A DNA stretch of 64,000 bases, from NCBI RefSeq assembly GCF_000227465.1, contig NC_016047.1:3638857-3702856 (forward strand). The letters run 5' to 3'. Positions 19,155 through 27,831 of this stretch are shown one piece after another; the stretch's first letter is position 1, and every line of letters begins with the position of its first letter. Both the position numbers and the translations under genes were made by a program. The DNA is from Bacillus spizizenii TU-B-10. Lineage in GTDB: Bacteria; Bacillota; Bacilli; Bacillales; Bacillaceae. Under the pieces are notes generated by a model. That model saw only the letters and a list, made by a program, of their open reading frames with translations. It ran no database searches and was not told where the DNA came from.

Positions 19155-20103
19155 AAATGTGAGACACGATAAGTGTACAGGTTCCTTTAATCGTAAAATC
19201 GGGCATTTGAGCCGGCAACATAAAGTGATCGCCTTTTTTGAGCGGACATGTTTCGTCTTCATACATCAGCAAACCGCTTCCTTCTATCACGCTGCAAAGC
19301 AGGAAGGATTCATCCTGAGATAGTTCAGCCTCGCCATTTATGTCCCATTTATATACCGAAAAATATTCCCCTTGGACAAACGTTTTAATGGTTATTCCTT
19401 TTCTTGATTCGGTCGATTCATCTATATACCCGTCCACATGGGGTACCGTGGCCGCATTGACCGCTTTGGCAAAATGAAGCTCTCTCGGACTCTCATTGTT
19501 ATCAAGCCGGTCATAGTCGTACACCCGGTATGTGGCATCTGAATTTTGCTGGGTCTCTAATACAAGTGCCCCCTTGCACAATGCGTGCAGCGTTCCGCTC
19601 GGCACATAATAGAAATCACCCGGTTTAATTTTGATTCTTCGCAGCAGGCCTTCCCAATCACCGCTGTTGATCATTGTGACAAGTTCTGTTTTTGAACGGG
19701 CCGTATGCCCGTAGATAATCTCCGCGTTTTCTTTACAGTCGATAATGTACCAGCATTCCGTCTTGCCGAGTTCTCCCTCTTCGTTTTCTCCGGCATAGTA
19801 ATCATCAGGGTGAACTTTAATTGACATATCTTCCTTCACGTCTAGCAGCTTTGTCAGAAGCGGAAATCGCTCCCCCTCCACGCAGCCGAATACTTCCCGA
19901 TGCTCATCCCAAAGCTCAGTCAGTGTCTTTCCTTTATACGGGCCATTCGCAACTGTGCTCGGTCCATTTGGATGAGCGGAAATGGCCCAGCATTCCCCCG
20001 TTGTTTCTGAAGGAATACCGTATCCAAATCTATCTCGTAAAGCGGTGCCGCCCCAGATTTTTTCTTTAAACACAGGCGTTAGAAAAATCGGTGATTGCGT
20101 CAT
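19153..20103 (-). CDS. pmi: Mannose-6-phosphate isomerase (class I)
   Basis: Interconverts mannose 6-phosphate and fructose 6-phosphate; zinc-dependent cupin-type enzyme. 316 aa, the usual length for Bacillus short PMIs. Motifs: PVFKEKIWGGTALRD, GECWAISAHPNGPS, IKVHPDDYYA (metal ligands), ECWYIIDC, YVPSGTLHALCKGALVLETQQNSD and the C-terminal cupin HFMLPAQ. Single-gene unit between lytD and gerBA as in strain 168. It is one of several isomerase paralogues in the species. A cre-like sequence lies about 130 nt upstream but is too degenerate to call. Confidence 0.93.
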   Translation of the reverse strand: MTQSPIFLTPVFKEKIWGGTALRDRFGYGIPSETTGECWAISAHPNGPSTVANGPYKGKTLTELWDEHREVFGCVEGERFPLLTKLLDVKEDMSIKVHPDDYYAGENEEGELGKTECWYIIDCKENAEIIYGHTARSKTELVTMINSGDWEGLLRRIKIKPGDFYYVPSGTLHALCKGALVLETQQNSDATYRVYDYDRLDNNESPRELHFAKAVNAATVPHVDGYIDESTESRKGITIKTFVQGEYFSVYKWDINGEAELSQDESFLLCSVIEGSGLLMYEDETCPLKKGDHFMLPAQMPDFTIKGTCTLIVSHI

Positions 20104-20370
20104 GATCTGTACCCCTCCCCTGTAAATAGCTGATCATTATTTTCCCGGTGCGCTCCCCTTACAAACGCCGTATAAGCTGTCTTTTTCCTATGACAACATA
20201 TGTACAAAGCATTATGTATCAATGACCCCTTTTTGAGAAAACGCTTCCTATTTATTATATCACTTTCAAAAGAAGGTTTGTTTCAGCCTTTTCCTCATAA
20301 AGAATAATTCTCCTTTTTTGATACAAATTAAGAAAAACCGTCAATCTGTTTTATAAAGGGGAGAGAAACT

Positions 20371-21822
20371 TTGCAAATCGACTCTGATCTCCAGCACAAT
20401 GTAGAAACATTGAAAAAAAAATTGGGGCAAAACGACGATATCATATTTTATACGTTTTCTTTCGGAGACAGCAGACAGAAGGCGTGCCTGTTGTATATTG
20501 ACGGTTTGACAGAAAATAAGCTTCTGGCGCAACACGTCATTTCTCCTTTACAAAAAGAAACGTTAACTCAAAAAGAAGGCTTGATTGAAGATTTATCCGC
20601 TTTTTTTTTCGGCTATCGCCACAGCGTTGTTTCTTCAATAAACGAAATTCAGCAACTCGTTTTTTCTGGCCAAGCGATTTTGCTCGCAGACGGTTACGAC
20701 GGAGGGTTGGCATTTGATACAAAAACGATAATGTCGCGCAACCTTGAAGAGCCAACATCTGAAGTCTTGGAACGCGGGCCAAAGATTGGCTTTATTGAAA
20801 AACTGCGGACAAACACAGCACTTTTGCGGGAGCGGACGAGTGACCCTAATCTCGTCATAAAAGAAATGACAATCGGCAAAAGGACGAAAAAAAAGGTAGC
20901 TGTCGCTTATATTCAGGATATTGCTCCTGATTATGTCGTAAAAGAAGTGTTTAAGCGGCTAAAGTCCATCATGACAGATGATGTGCCCGAATCTGGCTCA
21001 CTTGAACAGCTCATTGAGGATGAACCTTTTTCCGTCTTTCCCACAATATTAAGCACAGAACGCCCTGATCGTGTAGAAAGCTCGTTGTTAGAAGGACGGG
21101 TTTCGATTTTAGTAGATGGTACGCCATTTGCATTGATTGTACCAGCAACGGTTGATGAATTTATTCATTCACCGGATGATTACAACCAGCGCTGGATTCC
21201 AATGTCTCTTATTCGTTTGATTCGCTATACGAGCATTCTCATTACCATTTATTTGCCTGGCTTATATATTTCTCTCGTTACCTACCATACCGGGCTTTTG
21301 CCGACAAGGATGGCCATTTCGATTGCAGGCAGCAGGCTGAATGTCCCTTTCCCGCCTTTTGTTGAAGCCTTTAATATGATATTTACGATAGAACTGATCA
21401 GGGAAGCCGGGTTAAGGCTCCCAAAGCCGATCGGACAGACGATTGGGTTTGTCGGAGGGGTTGTTATCGGACAAGTAGCCGTACAGGGCCAAATCGTCAG
21501 CGCACTAATGGTCATTGTTGTATCCATTACCGCATTGGCATCCTTTACCGTTCCATCATACGCTTATAACTTCCCGCTGCGGATTATTCGTATCGCGGCA
21601 ATGTTAAGTGCAGCAGTGTTGGGCATGTATGGCGTCATCATGGTCTTTCTGTTAGTAATTGGCCATTTAATGCGTTTGAAAAGCTTTGGCCAGGATTACA
21701 TTATTCCGATAATGGCACAGCCCGGACAAGATTTAAAGGACACTGTGATTCGCGTCCCTACCATATTTTTAAAAAGAAGACCTACCCGCAAAGGCACAAA
21801 AGATAAAATCAGACAAAGGTGA
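20371..21822 (+). CDS. gerBA: Spore germinant receptor subunit GerBA
   Basis: A-subunit of the GerB receptor in the inner spore membrane, which with GerK responds to asparagine-glucose-fructose-K+. 483 aa: hydrophilic N-terminal half, then several membrane segments (from about residue 290: YTSILITIYLPGLYISLVTYH, GFVGGVVIGQVAVQGQIV, AAMLSAAVLGMYGVIMVFLL) and a basic tail. Family hallmarks include SLLEGRVSILVDGTPFALIVPATVDEF and LPTRMAISIAGSRLNVPFPPFVEAF. Start is TTG at 20371 after GGGGAGAG. No sigma-G promoter with correct spacing could be confirmed upstream. Confidence 0.95.
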   Translation: MQIDSDLQHNVETLKKKLGQNDDIIFYTFSFGDSRQKACLLYIDGLTENKLLAQHVISPLQKETLTQKEGLIEDLSAFFFGYRHSVVSSINEIQQLVFSGQAILLADGYDGGLAFDTKTIMSRNLEEPTSEVLERGPKIGFIEKLRTNTALLRERTSDPNLVIKEMTIGKRTKKKVAVAYIQDIAPDYVVKEVFKRLKSIMTDDVPESGSLEQLIEDEPFSVFPTILSTERPDRVESSLLEGRVSILVDGTPFALIVPATVDEFIHSPDDYNQRWIPMSLIRLIRYTSILITIYLPGLYISLVTYHTGLLPTRMAISIAGSRLNVPFPPFVEAFNMIFTIELIREAGLRLPKPIGQTIGFVGGVVIGQVAVQGQIVSALMVIVVSITALASFTVPSYAYNFPLRIIRIAAMLSAAVLGMYGVIMVFLLVIGHLMRLKSFGQDYIIPIMAQPGQDLKDTVIRVPTIFLKRRPTRKGTKDKIRQR

Positions 21823-21827
21823 TGGCT

Positions 21828-22934
21828 ATGAGGCAATCAGAGGACAAGCTTACATTTATGCAGACGCTTATTATGGTAAGCAGTACAATGATCGGTTCCG
21901 GTGTCTTAACCCTTCCCCGCTCAGCCGCTGAAACCGACAGTCCGATTGGATGGATCATGATCCTGCTGCAGGGCGTTATTTTTATTGTTTTTGCTCTTCT
22001 TTTTTTGCCTTTTCTTCAACGAAACAGCGGGAAAACGATTTTTGAGCTTAACAGCATTGCAGCCGGAAAATTGGTCGGTTTCTTATTGAATTTATTTATT
22101 ACCCTTTATTTTATCGGTATCGTATGCTATCAGGCGCGGGTTTTGGGCGAGGTTGTCGGATTTTTTCTTTTAAAAAACACACCGATGGCGGTTGTCGTGA
22201 TTACGTTTCTGGCGGTTGCCATTTATCATGTGGCTGGGGGCGTGTACCCAATTGCAAAGGTATATGCATATATCTTTCCTATTACCATTATTATTTTTCT
22301 CATGCTTTTGATGTTTAGCTTTCGTTTGTTTCAGTTAGATTTTATACGACCCGTTTTTGAAGGCGGCTTTCAAAGTTTTTTTTCTTTATTTCCTAAAACT
22401 CTTTTATATTTTTCAGGATTTGAAGTCATATTTTATCTCGTCCCCTTTATGAAGGATCCGAAGCAGGTAAAAAAAGCTGTCGCTTTTGGCATTGCAACTT
22501 CGGCTGTTTTCTATAGCATTACTTTGTTTATGGTCATTGGCTGTATGAGTGTTGCTGAGGCAAAAACAGTGACGTGGCCGACCATTTCACTCATTCACGC
22601 ATTAGAAATTCCAGGAATTTTTATTGAACGATTTGACCTATTTTTACAGTTAACTTGGACAGCCCAGCAATTTGCATGTATGCTTGGCTCCTTTAAAGGG
22701 GCGCATATCGGATTAACAGATATCTTTCACTTAAAAAATAAAAACAACCCTTGGCTGCTTACTGCATTGCTGGCTGTTACATTTTTTCTATCAATGTTTC
22801 CTGAAGATCTGAATGCCGTGTTTTATTACGGTACACTTCTCGGTTATGTATTTCTAGGTGTGATTGCAATACCATTTTTCATTTGGTTTTTAAGCTGGAT
22901 ACAGAAAAAACTGGGGAGGGGTCAGCTGCAATGA
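21828..22934 (+). CDS. gerBB: Spore germinant receptor subunit GerBB
   Basis: B-subunit of the receptor, a 368-aa integral membrane protein of the spore-germination branch of the amino acid permease superfamily, with about ten hydrophobic segments. Recognisable pieces are IGSGVLTLPRSAAE near the N-terminus and the C-terminal GYVFLGVIAIPFFIWFLSWIQKK. The ATG at 21828 is chosen because AAAGGTGATGG sits before it; in-frame GTG 21819 and ATG 21822 are too close to that site. It begins 6 nt after the gerBA stop and overlaps gerBC by 4 nt. Confidence 0.94.
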   Translation: MRQSEDKLTFMQTLIMVSSTMIGSGVLTLPRSAAETDSPIGWIMILLQGVIFIVFALLFLPFLQRNSGKTIFELNSIAAGKLVGFLLNLFITLYFIGIVCYQARVLGEVVGFFLLKNTPMAVVVITFLAVAIYHVAGGVYPIAKVYAYIFPITIIIFLMLLMFSFRLFQLDFIRPVFEGGFQSFFSLFPKTLLYFSGFEVIFYLVPFMKDPKQVKKAVAFGIATSAVFYSITLFMVIGCMSVAEAKTVTWPTISLIHALEIPGIFIERFDLFLQLTWTAQQFACMLGSFKGAHIGLTDIFHLKNKNNPWLLTALLAVTFFLSMFPEDLNAVFYYGTLLGYVFLGVIAIPFFIWFLSWIQKKLGRGQLQ

Positions 22935-24055
22935 AGACAATGATGAAGCTTGCAGCAATGGTTCTGATGCTGCAGATGCTCTGCGGATGCTGGGATGTCA
23001 AAGATATTGAAAAACTGTCTTTTGCCAGAGGACTTGCGATCGATGAAACTGATGACCATCAGTATAAATTAACGTATCAAAACCTTCTTCCCCAAAGTGA
23101 AGACAGCCAAGCATCCGGAAAACCCGAATTTGTCAATGTGACGTCCTACGGGAAAACCATTTTAGAAGCAGTCAGTGATGTATCCATCAAGGACCCTCCT
23201 ATCTATAGCGATCATTTAAAAGTCATTCTTCTGGGAGAAAAGCTAATGAGGAATCAAAACATTGATCAGGTCTTCAACCATTTTATCCGGGATGATGAGC
23301 TGCGGCGCAGCAGCTATTTGATGGCTGCCAGAGGGAAAGCCGGAGATGTTTTTACGAAAGGAAGTCCGAAGCAGCAGCAGCCGATGCCTTCCGAAAAGCT
23401 GATTGAACTGACCAATAACAGCGGGTATAACGGGAAGATTATGATGCCGCTTCGCATCGGCAGGGCCTCTATCTATTGCCAAAATGGCTACAGTTTTCTC
23501 ATTCAAGCCATTAGTAACCAAAAGGGAAAAGCAAAATATGACGGGGCAGGCATTATCAAAAGCGGCAGTAATAAACTCGTTGGATTTCTTTCAGCTGATG
23601 AAATCCAGACACTGACATGGGTCATGGGGACGATCCAAGGAGGCGTCATGCCGACGACAGATAAAGGACATCCGATTACATTTGAGATTAAAAAGTCGAA
23701 ATCTAAAATCAAGCCGGCAATTGAAAACGGAAAGCCTGTCTTTCAGATTTCTGTCAAAACAAAGGGTATCCTGACAGAAGACCAAAATCCGAATGAAAAT
23801 TCCTTTCGTAAAAGCTATTTGCACAGGATTGAGAATATTTTTGAGAAAAAGCTTGAACGCGATGTAAAGAAGGTTATGGATAAACTGCAGCATGAGTATA
23901 AAAGCGATCCGATCTTTTTATCGGACTACATCCGGATTCAACACCCTGAATACTGGCATAAAGTAAAAGGACATTGGGATGACATATTTTCTGATGCTGA
24001 TTTTAAATATGATATTTCTTTCAAAATCGTTAACTTCGGCACAGTAGGATCGTGA
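22931..24055 (+). CDS. gerBC: Spore germinant receptor lipoprotein GerBC
   Basis: C-subunit of the receptor, 374 aa, anchored to the outer face of the inner spore membrane through a lipobox (LQMLCGC; the +1 Cys is diacylglycerylated by Lgt). Family features: CGCWDVKDIEKLSFARGLAIDE, SYGKTILEAVSDVSIKDPPIYSDHLKVILLGEKLM, RDDELRRSSYLMAARGKA and the C-terminal Ger(x)C domain. ATG at 22931 overlaps the gerBB TGA; the longer in-frame extension would bury the lipobox and is rejected. Confidence 0.94.
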   Translation: MKTMMKLAAMVLMLQMLCGCWDVKDIEKLSFARGLAIDETDDHQYKLTYQNLLPQSEDSQASGKPEFVNVTSYGKTILEAVSDVSIKDPPIYSDHLKVILLGEKLMRNQNIDQVFNHFIRDDELRRSSYLMAARGKAGDVFTKGSPKQQQPMPSEKLIELTNNSGYNGKIMMPLRIGRASIYCQNGYSFLIQAISNQKGKAKYDGAGIIKSGSNKLVGFLSADEIQTLTWVMGTIQGGVMPTTDKGHPITFEIKKSKSKIKPAIENGKPVFQISVKTKGILTEDQNPNENSFRKSYLHRIENIFEKKLERDVKKVMDKLQHEYKSDPIFLSDYIRIQHPEYWHKVKGHWDDIFSDADFKYDISFKIVNFGTVGS

Positions 24056-24061
24056 GAAATC

Positions 24062-24093
24062 AAAAGGGTGCGCATGCTCGCGCACCCTTTTTT
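24062..24093. terminator. Bidirectional terminator between gerBC and ywtG
   Basis: Perfect 12-bp stem AAAAGGGTGCGC / GCGCACCCTTTT with a 6-nt loop, flanked by T and A runs on the two strands. Confidence 0.9.
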
Positions 24094-25465
24094 ATGTTCC
24101 GACAGTCTGCTGTTTTCCAGCCGATCCTCCCTGTCCGTTTTTGTCCCGTAAATCCTGTTCAATTTCTTCAAGGCTTTTTCCCTTCGTCTCTGTCACTTTA
24201 AAACGGACAAATAAGAACGCCATGATACCGATCGCGGCATAAATCAGGAATAAATAACTGATGCCGATCGCTTCCATTAATATTGGATAGGTAAGTGAAA
24301 TAATCAGTGTCCCAACGTGCAGCATCAAGGTCGATACCCCGGTCCCGATTCCTCTGACATGGAGCGGGAACAATTCAGGAAGCATCACCCAGACAACCGG
24401 GCCCCAGCTGACCGCAAAGACAACGATAAATACGCCTAAACAAATGACAGTCGTCCATGAGGCAGCCGGGGTGTTATCGAAAAAGAGATTCACCAGCGCA
24501 AGAACGATTAAGCTGATCACCATCCCGGCATTCCCGAATAACAATAGCGGCTTTCTTCCGATCTTGTCGATGATTTTAATCGCTACTAACGTCATGAGAA
24601 CATTGACTGTACCGATTCCGACCGTTCCTAAAATCGATGCGGAGTTTCCGAATCCGACGTTTGTAAAGGTCTTTGGCGCATAATAGATGATCGTATTTGT
24701 TCCGATAAATTGCTGCAGAAACGCCAGTCCCAGACCGGCAATCAGAGCGGGACGCACCCATGGATCGAATAGTTCCTTCAGGCCGCCTTCATCCTGCTTT
24801 TCCGCTTCTTGAATATCATGTATTTCCTGATCAATATCTTTTGTGCCACGCAATTTTTCGAGAACCTTTTTCGCTTTATTCTCTTCGCCATTCGTAAACA
24901 GCCAGCGCGGGCTCTCCGGCATGAACAAAATGCCAATGAGCAAAAGCAGCGACGGCACAGCAGCTAATCCAAGCATCCAGCGCCATGCTTCGGCATCGGC
25001 AAATATGTAATTGACAATGTAAGAAAGAAGGATGCCGACCGTGATCATCAGCTGATTCAGAGATGACAGCGCCCCGCGCTTATGTTTTGGCGCCAGTTCA
25101 GATAAATAGAGCGGCACGATCGTCGTCGATGTTCCGACTGCAAGTCCCAAAATAATGCGAAACAGCACCATGACTCCCGTATTCGGGGCAAATGCCACAC
25201 CAAGCCCTCCTATACAAAACAGCAGTGCTGCCGCCATAATTGCTTTTTTTCTTCCGAACCGGTCAGTCAGCTTGCCGGCCGCTCCTGAGCCTAATATCGC
25301 CCCCACCAATAAGGAGCTGACAACAAGTCCTTCCGTAAAGGCATTCAAGCCTAAGTCCTTTTTCATAAATAAAATAGCTCCGGAAATCACTCCGGTATCA
25401 TAACCGTATAACGCGCCTCCAAGAGCGCCGAAAAAATAAAGCCATATATTGGACTGCTTTTTCAT
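24092..25465 (-). CDS. ywtG: MFS sugar/H+ symporter YwtG
   Basis: 457-aa sugar porter of the major facilitator superfamily, a paralogue of CsbC and related to xylose/galactose symporters. Twelve hydrophobic segments are visible. Signature motifs: GALGGALYGYDTGVISGAIL, GKLTDRFGRKKAI (cytoplasmic loop 2-3), PLYLSELAPKHKRG, MPESPRWLFTNG (loop 6-7), FLQQFIGTNTIIYYAPK and PELFPLHVRGIGTG. The substrate is not experimentally clear. GAAAGGGAG precedes the start. A sigma-B-like element lies upstream. Confidence 0.9.
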   Translation of the reverse strand: MKKQSNIWLYFFGALGGALYGYDTGVISGAILFMKKDLGLNAFTEGLVVSSLLVGAILGSGAAGKLTDRFGRKKAIMAAALLFCIGGLGVAFAPNTGVMVLFRIILGLAVGTSTTIVPLYLSELAPKHKRGALSSLNQLMITVGILLSYIVNYIFADAEAWRWMLGLAAVPSLLLLIGILFMPESPRWLFTNGEENKAKKVLEKLRGTKDIDQEIHDIQEAEKQDEGGLKELFDPWVRPALIAGLGLAFLQQFIGTNTIIYYAPKTFTNVGFGNSASILGTVGIGTVNVLMTLVAIKIIDKIGRKPLLLFGNAGMVISLIVLALVNLFFDNTPAASWTTVICLGVFIVVFAVSWGPVVWVMLPELFPLHVRGIGTGVSTLMLHVGTLIISLTYPILMEAIGISYLFLIYAAIGIMAFLFVRFKVTETKGKSLEEIEQDLRDKNGQGGSAGKQQTVGT

Positions 25466-25792
25466 AAAAATGACTCCCTTTCTCCATCAGCTGGAATGAC
25501 ATTGTCTGTGGAGTTTTTTTAGAAATCTTTTAGCCTTTTTTTCTGGCCATTAAACCTTTTCATTCTTGCTGATCATAAGTTTCCAATCATTTACTTGCAT
25601 TTTTTTCAACGTCATTGAAACATTTTCTCTGCTGCGGCGTCTAATATAGGTAGTTCTGCACATCCGGAATATTATTCGTATAATACTAACATATAAATAT
25701 AGGGATTTTTTTCGAATATTGTCATTTTATGAGTTGTGATATGGCAAAAAAAATGGTACGCTTCAAATATTAAGAAAACGTGAGGTATTGAT
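25466..25792. other. Divergent ywtG/ywtF intergenic region
   Basis: 327 bp, strongly A+T-rich, no gene. On the minus strand GTTTAA (25555 to 25550), 14-nt spacer, GGCTAA (25535 to 25530) is a fair sigma-B-type match upstream of ywtG. On the plus strand a TATAAT occurs near 25679 without a good -35. Nothing else was recognised. Confidence 0.4.
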
Positions 25793-26779
25793 ATGGAGGA
25801 ACGATTACAACACAAGAAGAAAAAGAGACGTCTGAAAAAATGGGTTAAATTTACAATTGGTTTGTTTGCTATTTTAATTATTGTAACTGGTTCAATTGGT
25901 ACCTATGCTTATGTAAAGTTAAACAATGCGTCAAAACAAGCACATATTGATCTAAATGACAATGGTCAATCCGTTAAACGAATAAAAGAATTTGATCCTA
26001 AAAAAGACTCATTTACTGTATTACTTCTAGGTATTGATTCTAGAGATTCCAAAGGTGAGACGGTTGATGATGCTCGAAGTGACGCTAATGTCTTAGTTAC
26101 CTTTAATCGAAAAAATAAAACAGCAACAATGTTAAGTATACCGAGAGATTCTTATGTCAACATTCCCGGCTATGGTTATGATAAATTTACACATGCCCAT
26201 GCATATGGAGGTGTTAAACTCTCAGCTAAAACCATTGAAAATCTTTTAGATATTCCAGTTGATTATGTTATAGAAAGTAATTTTGACGCTTTTAAAGATG
26301 TTGTGGATGAATTAAATGGAGTTAGTGTAAATATACAAAGTGAAAAAATCGTTAATCAAATTAAAAAAGATACAAAAGGAAAAGTCTTGTTGAAAACTGG
26401 CGTTCAAACTCTAAACGGTGAAGAAGCACTAGCTTATGTAAGGACACGTAAAGCTGATACAGATTTTCAACGCGGACAAAGACAAATGGAAGTTCTAAAT
26501 GCTATAATCAAAAAATCTAAATCATTAAGCTCTATACCAGCATATGATGATATTGTTGATAGTTTAGGGGAAAATTTAAAGATGAATTTATCGCTAAATG
26601 ATGCAATCGGTTTATTCCCATTTATAACCACTTTGAAATCAGTTGATACTGAACAGCTTACCGGATCAGACATGTATCTCTACAGCTCTCGTGAGCGTAA
26701 AAAACTTTATTATTTGAAACTTGATAGTGAAAAGCTAGAAGAAGTCAAAACTGAACTAAAAAATGACATAAACGACTGA
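25793..26779 (+). CDS. tagT: LytR-CpsA-Psr teichoic acid ligase TagT (YwtF)
   Basis: 328-aa LCP-family enzyme that transfers teichoic acid from the undecaprenyl carrier to peptidoglycan MurNAc. A short basic cytoplasmic N-terminus and one membrane helix (FTIGLFAILIIVTGSIGTYAYV) precede the extracellular LCP domain: LLLGIDSRD, ARSDANVLVTFN, MLSIPRDSYVNIPGYGYDKFTHAHAYGG, and ALAYVRTRKADTDFQRGQRQMEVLNAI with the conserved Arg residues that bind the pyrophosphate. It sits where ywtF is in strain 168, but is markedly A+T-rich and, against my memory of strain 168, carries a longer, divergent C-terminus (SDMYLYSSRERKKLYYLK). TagU and TagV paralogues would be elsewhere. Confidence 0.9.
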   Translation: MEERLQHKKKKRRLKKWVKFTIGLFAILIIVTGSIGTYAYVKLNNASKQAHIDLNDNGQSVKRIKEFDPKKDSFTVLLLGIDSRDSKGETVDDARSDANVLVTFNRKNKTATMLSIPRDSYVNIPGYGYDKFTHAHAYGGVKLSAKTIENLLDIPVDYVIESNFDAFKDVVDELNGVSVNIQSEKIVNQIKKDTKGKVLLKTGVQTLNGEEALAYVRTRKADTDFQRGQRQMEVLNAIIKKSKSLSSIPAYDDIVDSLGENLKMNLSLNDAIGLFPFITTLKSVDTEQLTGSDMYLYSSRERKKLYYLKLDSEKLEEVKTELKNDIND

Positions 26780-26782
26780 TTT

Positions 26783-26813
26783 AAACGGAATGGTCATTAC
26801 CATTCCGTTTTTT
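26783..26813 (+). terminator. Terminator of tagT/ywtF
   Basis: Perfect stem AAACGGAATGG / CCATTCCGTTT with a short loop and a T run. Confidence 0.9.
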
Positions 26814-26935
26814 TACTCATTTTGTTGAAAATTTTCAAAGTAACGTTTAGCCTTGGTTTATATGGATAATGTTTCACAGAAAAGCTGAATATACTACACG
26901 AAGCAGCTTCATTTTTAAGGAGGTTCCCCCTACAT

Positions 26936-27796
26936 ATGAAATTAATTGCGATTGATTTAGACGGTACATTACTGAATAAAGAGAGCGTCATTTCTGATGA
27001 AAACAGAGCGGCGATCAAGCGGGCCGTTGATGCCGGCATCCTCGTCACCATTTGCACGGGAAGAGCGACATTTGATGTAAAAGCGCTGCTGGAAGACTTG
27101 GATATCCCTATCATTGCGGCTAATGGCGGAACGATCCACGACACGGGTTACCGTTTGATCAGCCGGACATTAATGGATCAGGAGGCCGGTAAAGCGATCG
27201 CTGATTACTTACTGTCAAAAAACATTTACTTTGAGGTATATACAGATAACCATCTGCTTTCTCCTTTTGACGGCGAAGCTAAGCTGCATGCGGAGCTTGA
27301 TATTCTAAAGAGCGCAAATCCAAACGAGAAGACGGATGAATTGTGGCAAGGAGCCATGACTCAGTTTAAGCAGTTTGGCATTAAACCAATCCCTCATATC
27401 GAATCGGTTTTTGACGGTAGTGAAAACATTTATAAGCTTCTTTGCTTCTCCTTTGATATGGACAAGCTGAAACAAGCGAAGGAAGAACTGAAGCATCATA
27501 AAAAACTGGCGCAAACCTCTTCTGGAAAACACATTATCGAAATCTTGCCAGCCTCCTCAGGAAAAGGACGCGCGCTGACAGAGCTGGCTGAAAAATACGG
27601 AATTGAAACACAGGATATCTATGCGATCGGCGACAGTCCGAACGATTTGTCCATGTTTGAAGTCGCCGGACACCGTATCGCCATGGAAAATGCGATCGAT
27701 GAATTAAAAGAAAAAAGCACCTTTGTCACAAAAAGCAATGACGAAAATGGTGTGGCCTACTTTATAGACCAGCTTCTTTCCGGCCAATATGCATAA
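26936..27796 (+). CDS. ywtE: HAD-superfamily (Cof-type) phosphatase YwtE
   Basis: 286-aa HAD hydrolase of the Cof subfamily, one of the Bacillus enzymes (with YcsE and YitU) reported to dephosphorylate 5-amino-6-(5-phosphoribitylamino)uracil in riboflavin synthesis. HAD motifs: IDLDGTLLNK (nucleophile Asp, residue 7), TICTGRA (motif II), the conserved Lys in SSGKGRAL, and AIGDSPNDLSMFEVAG (motif IV). GGAGG upstream of the ATG. Monocistronic, with its own terminator shared with pgdS. Confidence 0.93.
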   Translation: MKLIAIDLDGTLLNKESVISDENRAAIKRAVDAGILVTICTGRATFDVKALLEDLDIPIIAANGGTIHDTGYRLISRTLMDQEAGKAIADYLLSKNIYFEVYTDNHLLSPFDGEAKLHAELDILKSANPNEKTDELWQGAMTQFKQFGIKPIPHIESVFDGSENIYKLLCFSFDMDKLKQAKEELKHHKKLAQTSSGKHIIEILPASSGKGRALTELAEKYGIETQDIYAIGDSPNDLSMFEVAGHRIAMENAIDELKEKSTFVTKSNDENGVAYFIDQLLSGQYA

Positions 27797-27799
27797 AGA

Positions 27800-27825
27800 A
27801 AAGACTCCAGAGATTCTGGAGTCTT
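27800..27825. terminator. Bidirectional terminator between ywtE and pgdS
   Basis: Inverted repeat AAGACTCCAG / CTGGAGTCTT with a 5-nt loop; T-rich on both sides. Confidence 0.85.
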
Positions 27826-27831
27826 TGTCTT

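Noticed and set aside
20236-20249. cre-like sequence (AGAAAACGCTTCCT) upstream of pmi/gerBA
   Set aside because: Only 8 of 11 fixed consensus positions match and the position relative to any promoter is unclear.
20296-20326. Possible sigma-G promoter of gerBA (AGAATA and GATACAA)
   Set aside because: The spacer is 13 nt, not the usual 17-18; control by sigma-G is expected but not shown by this sequence.
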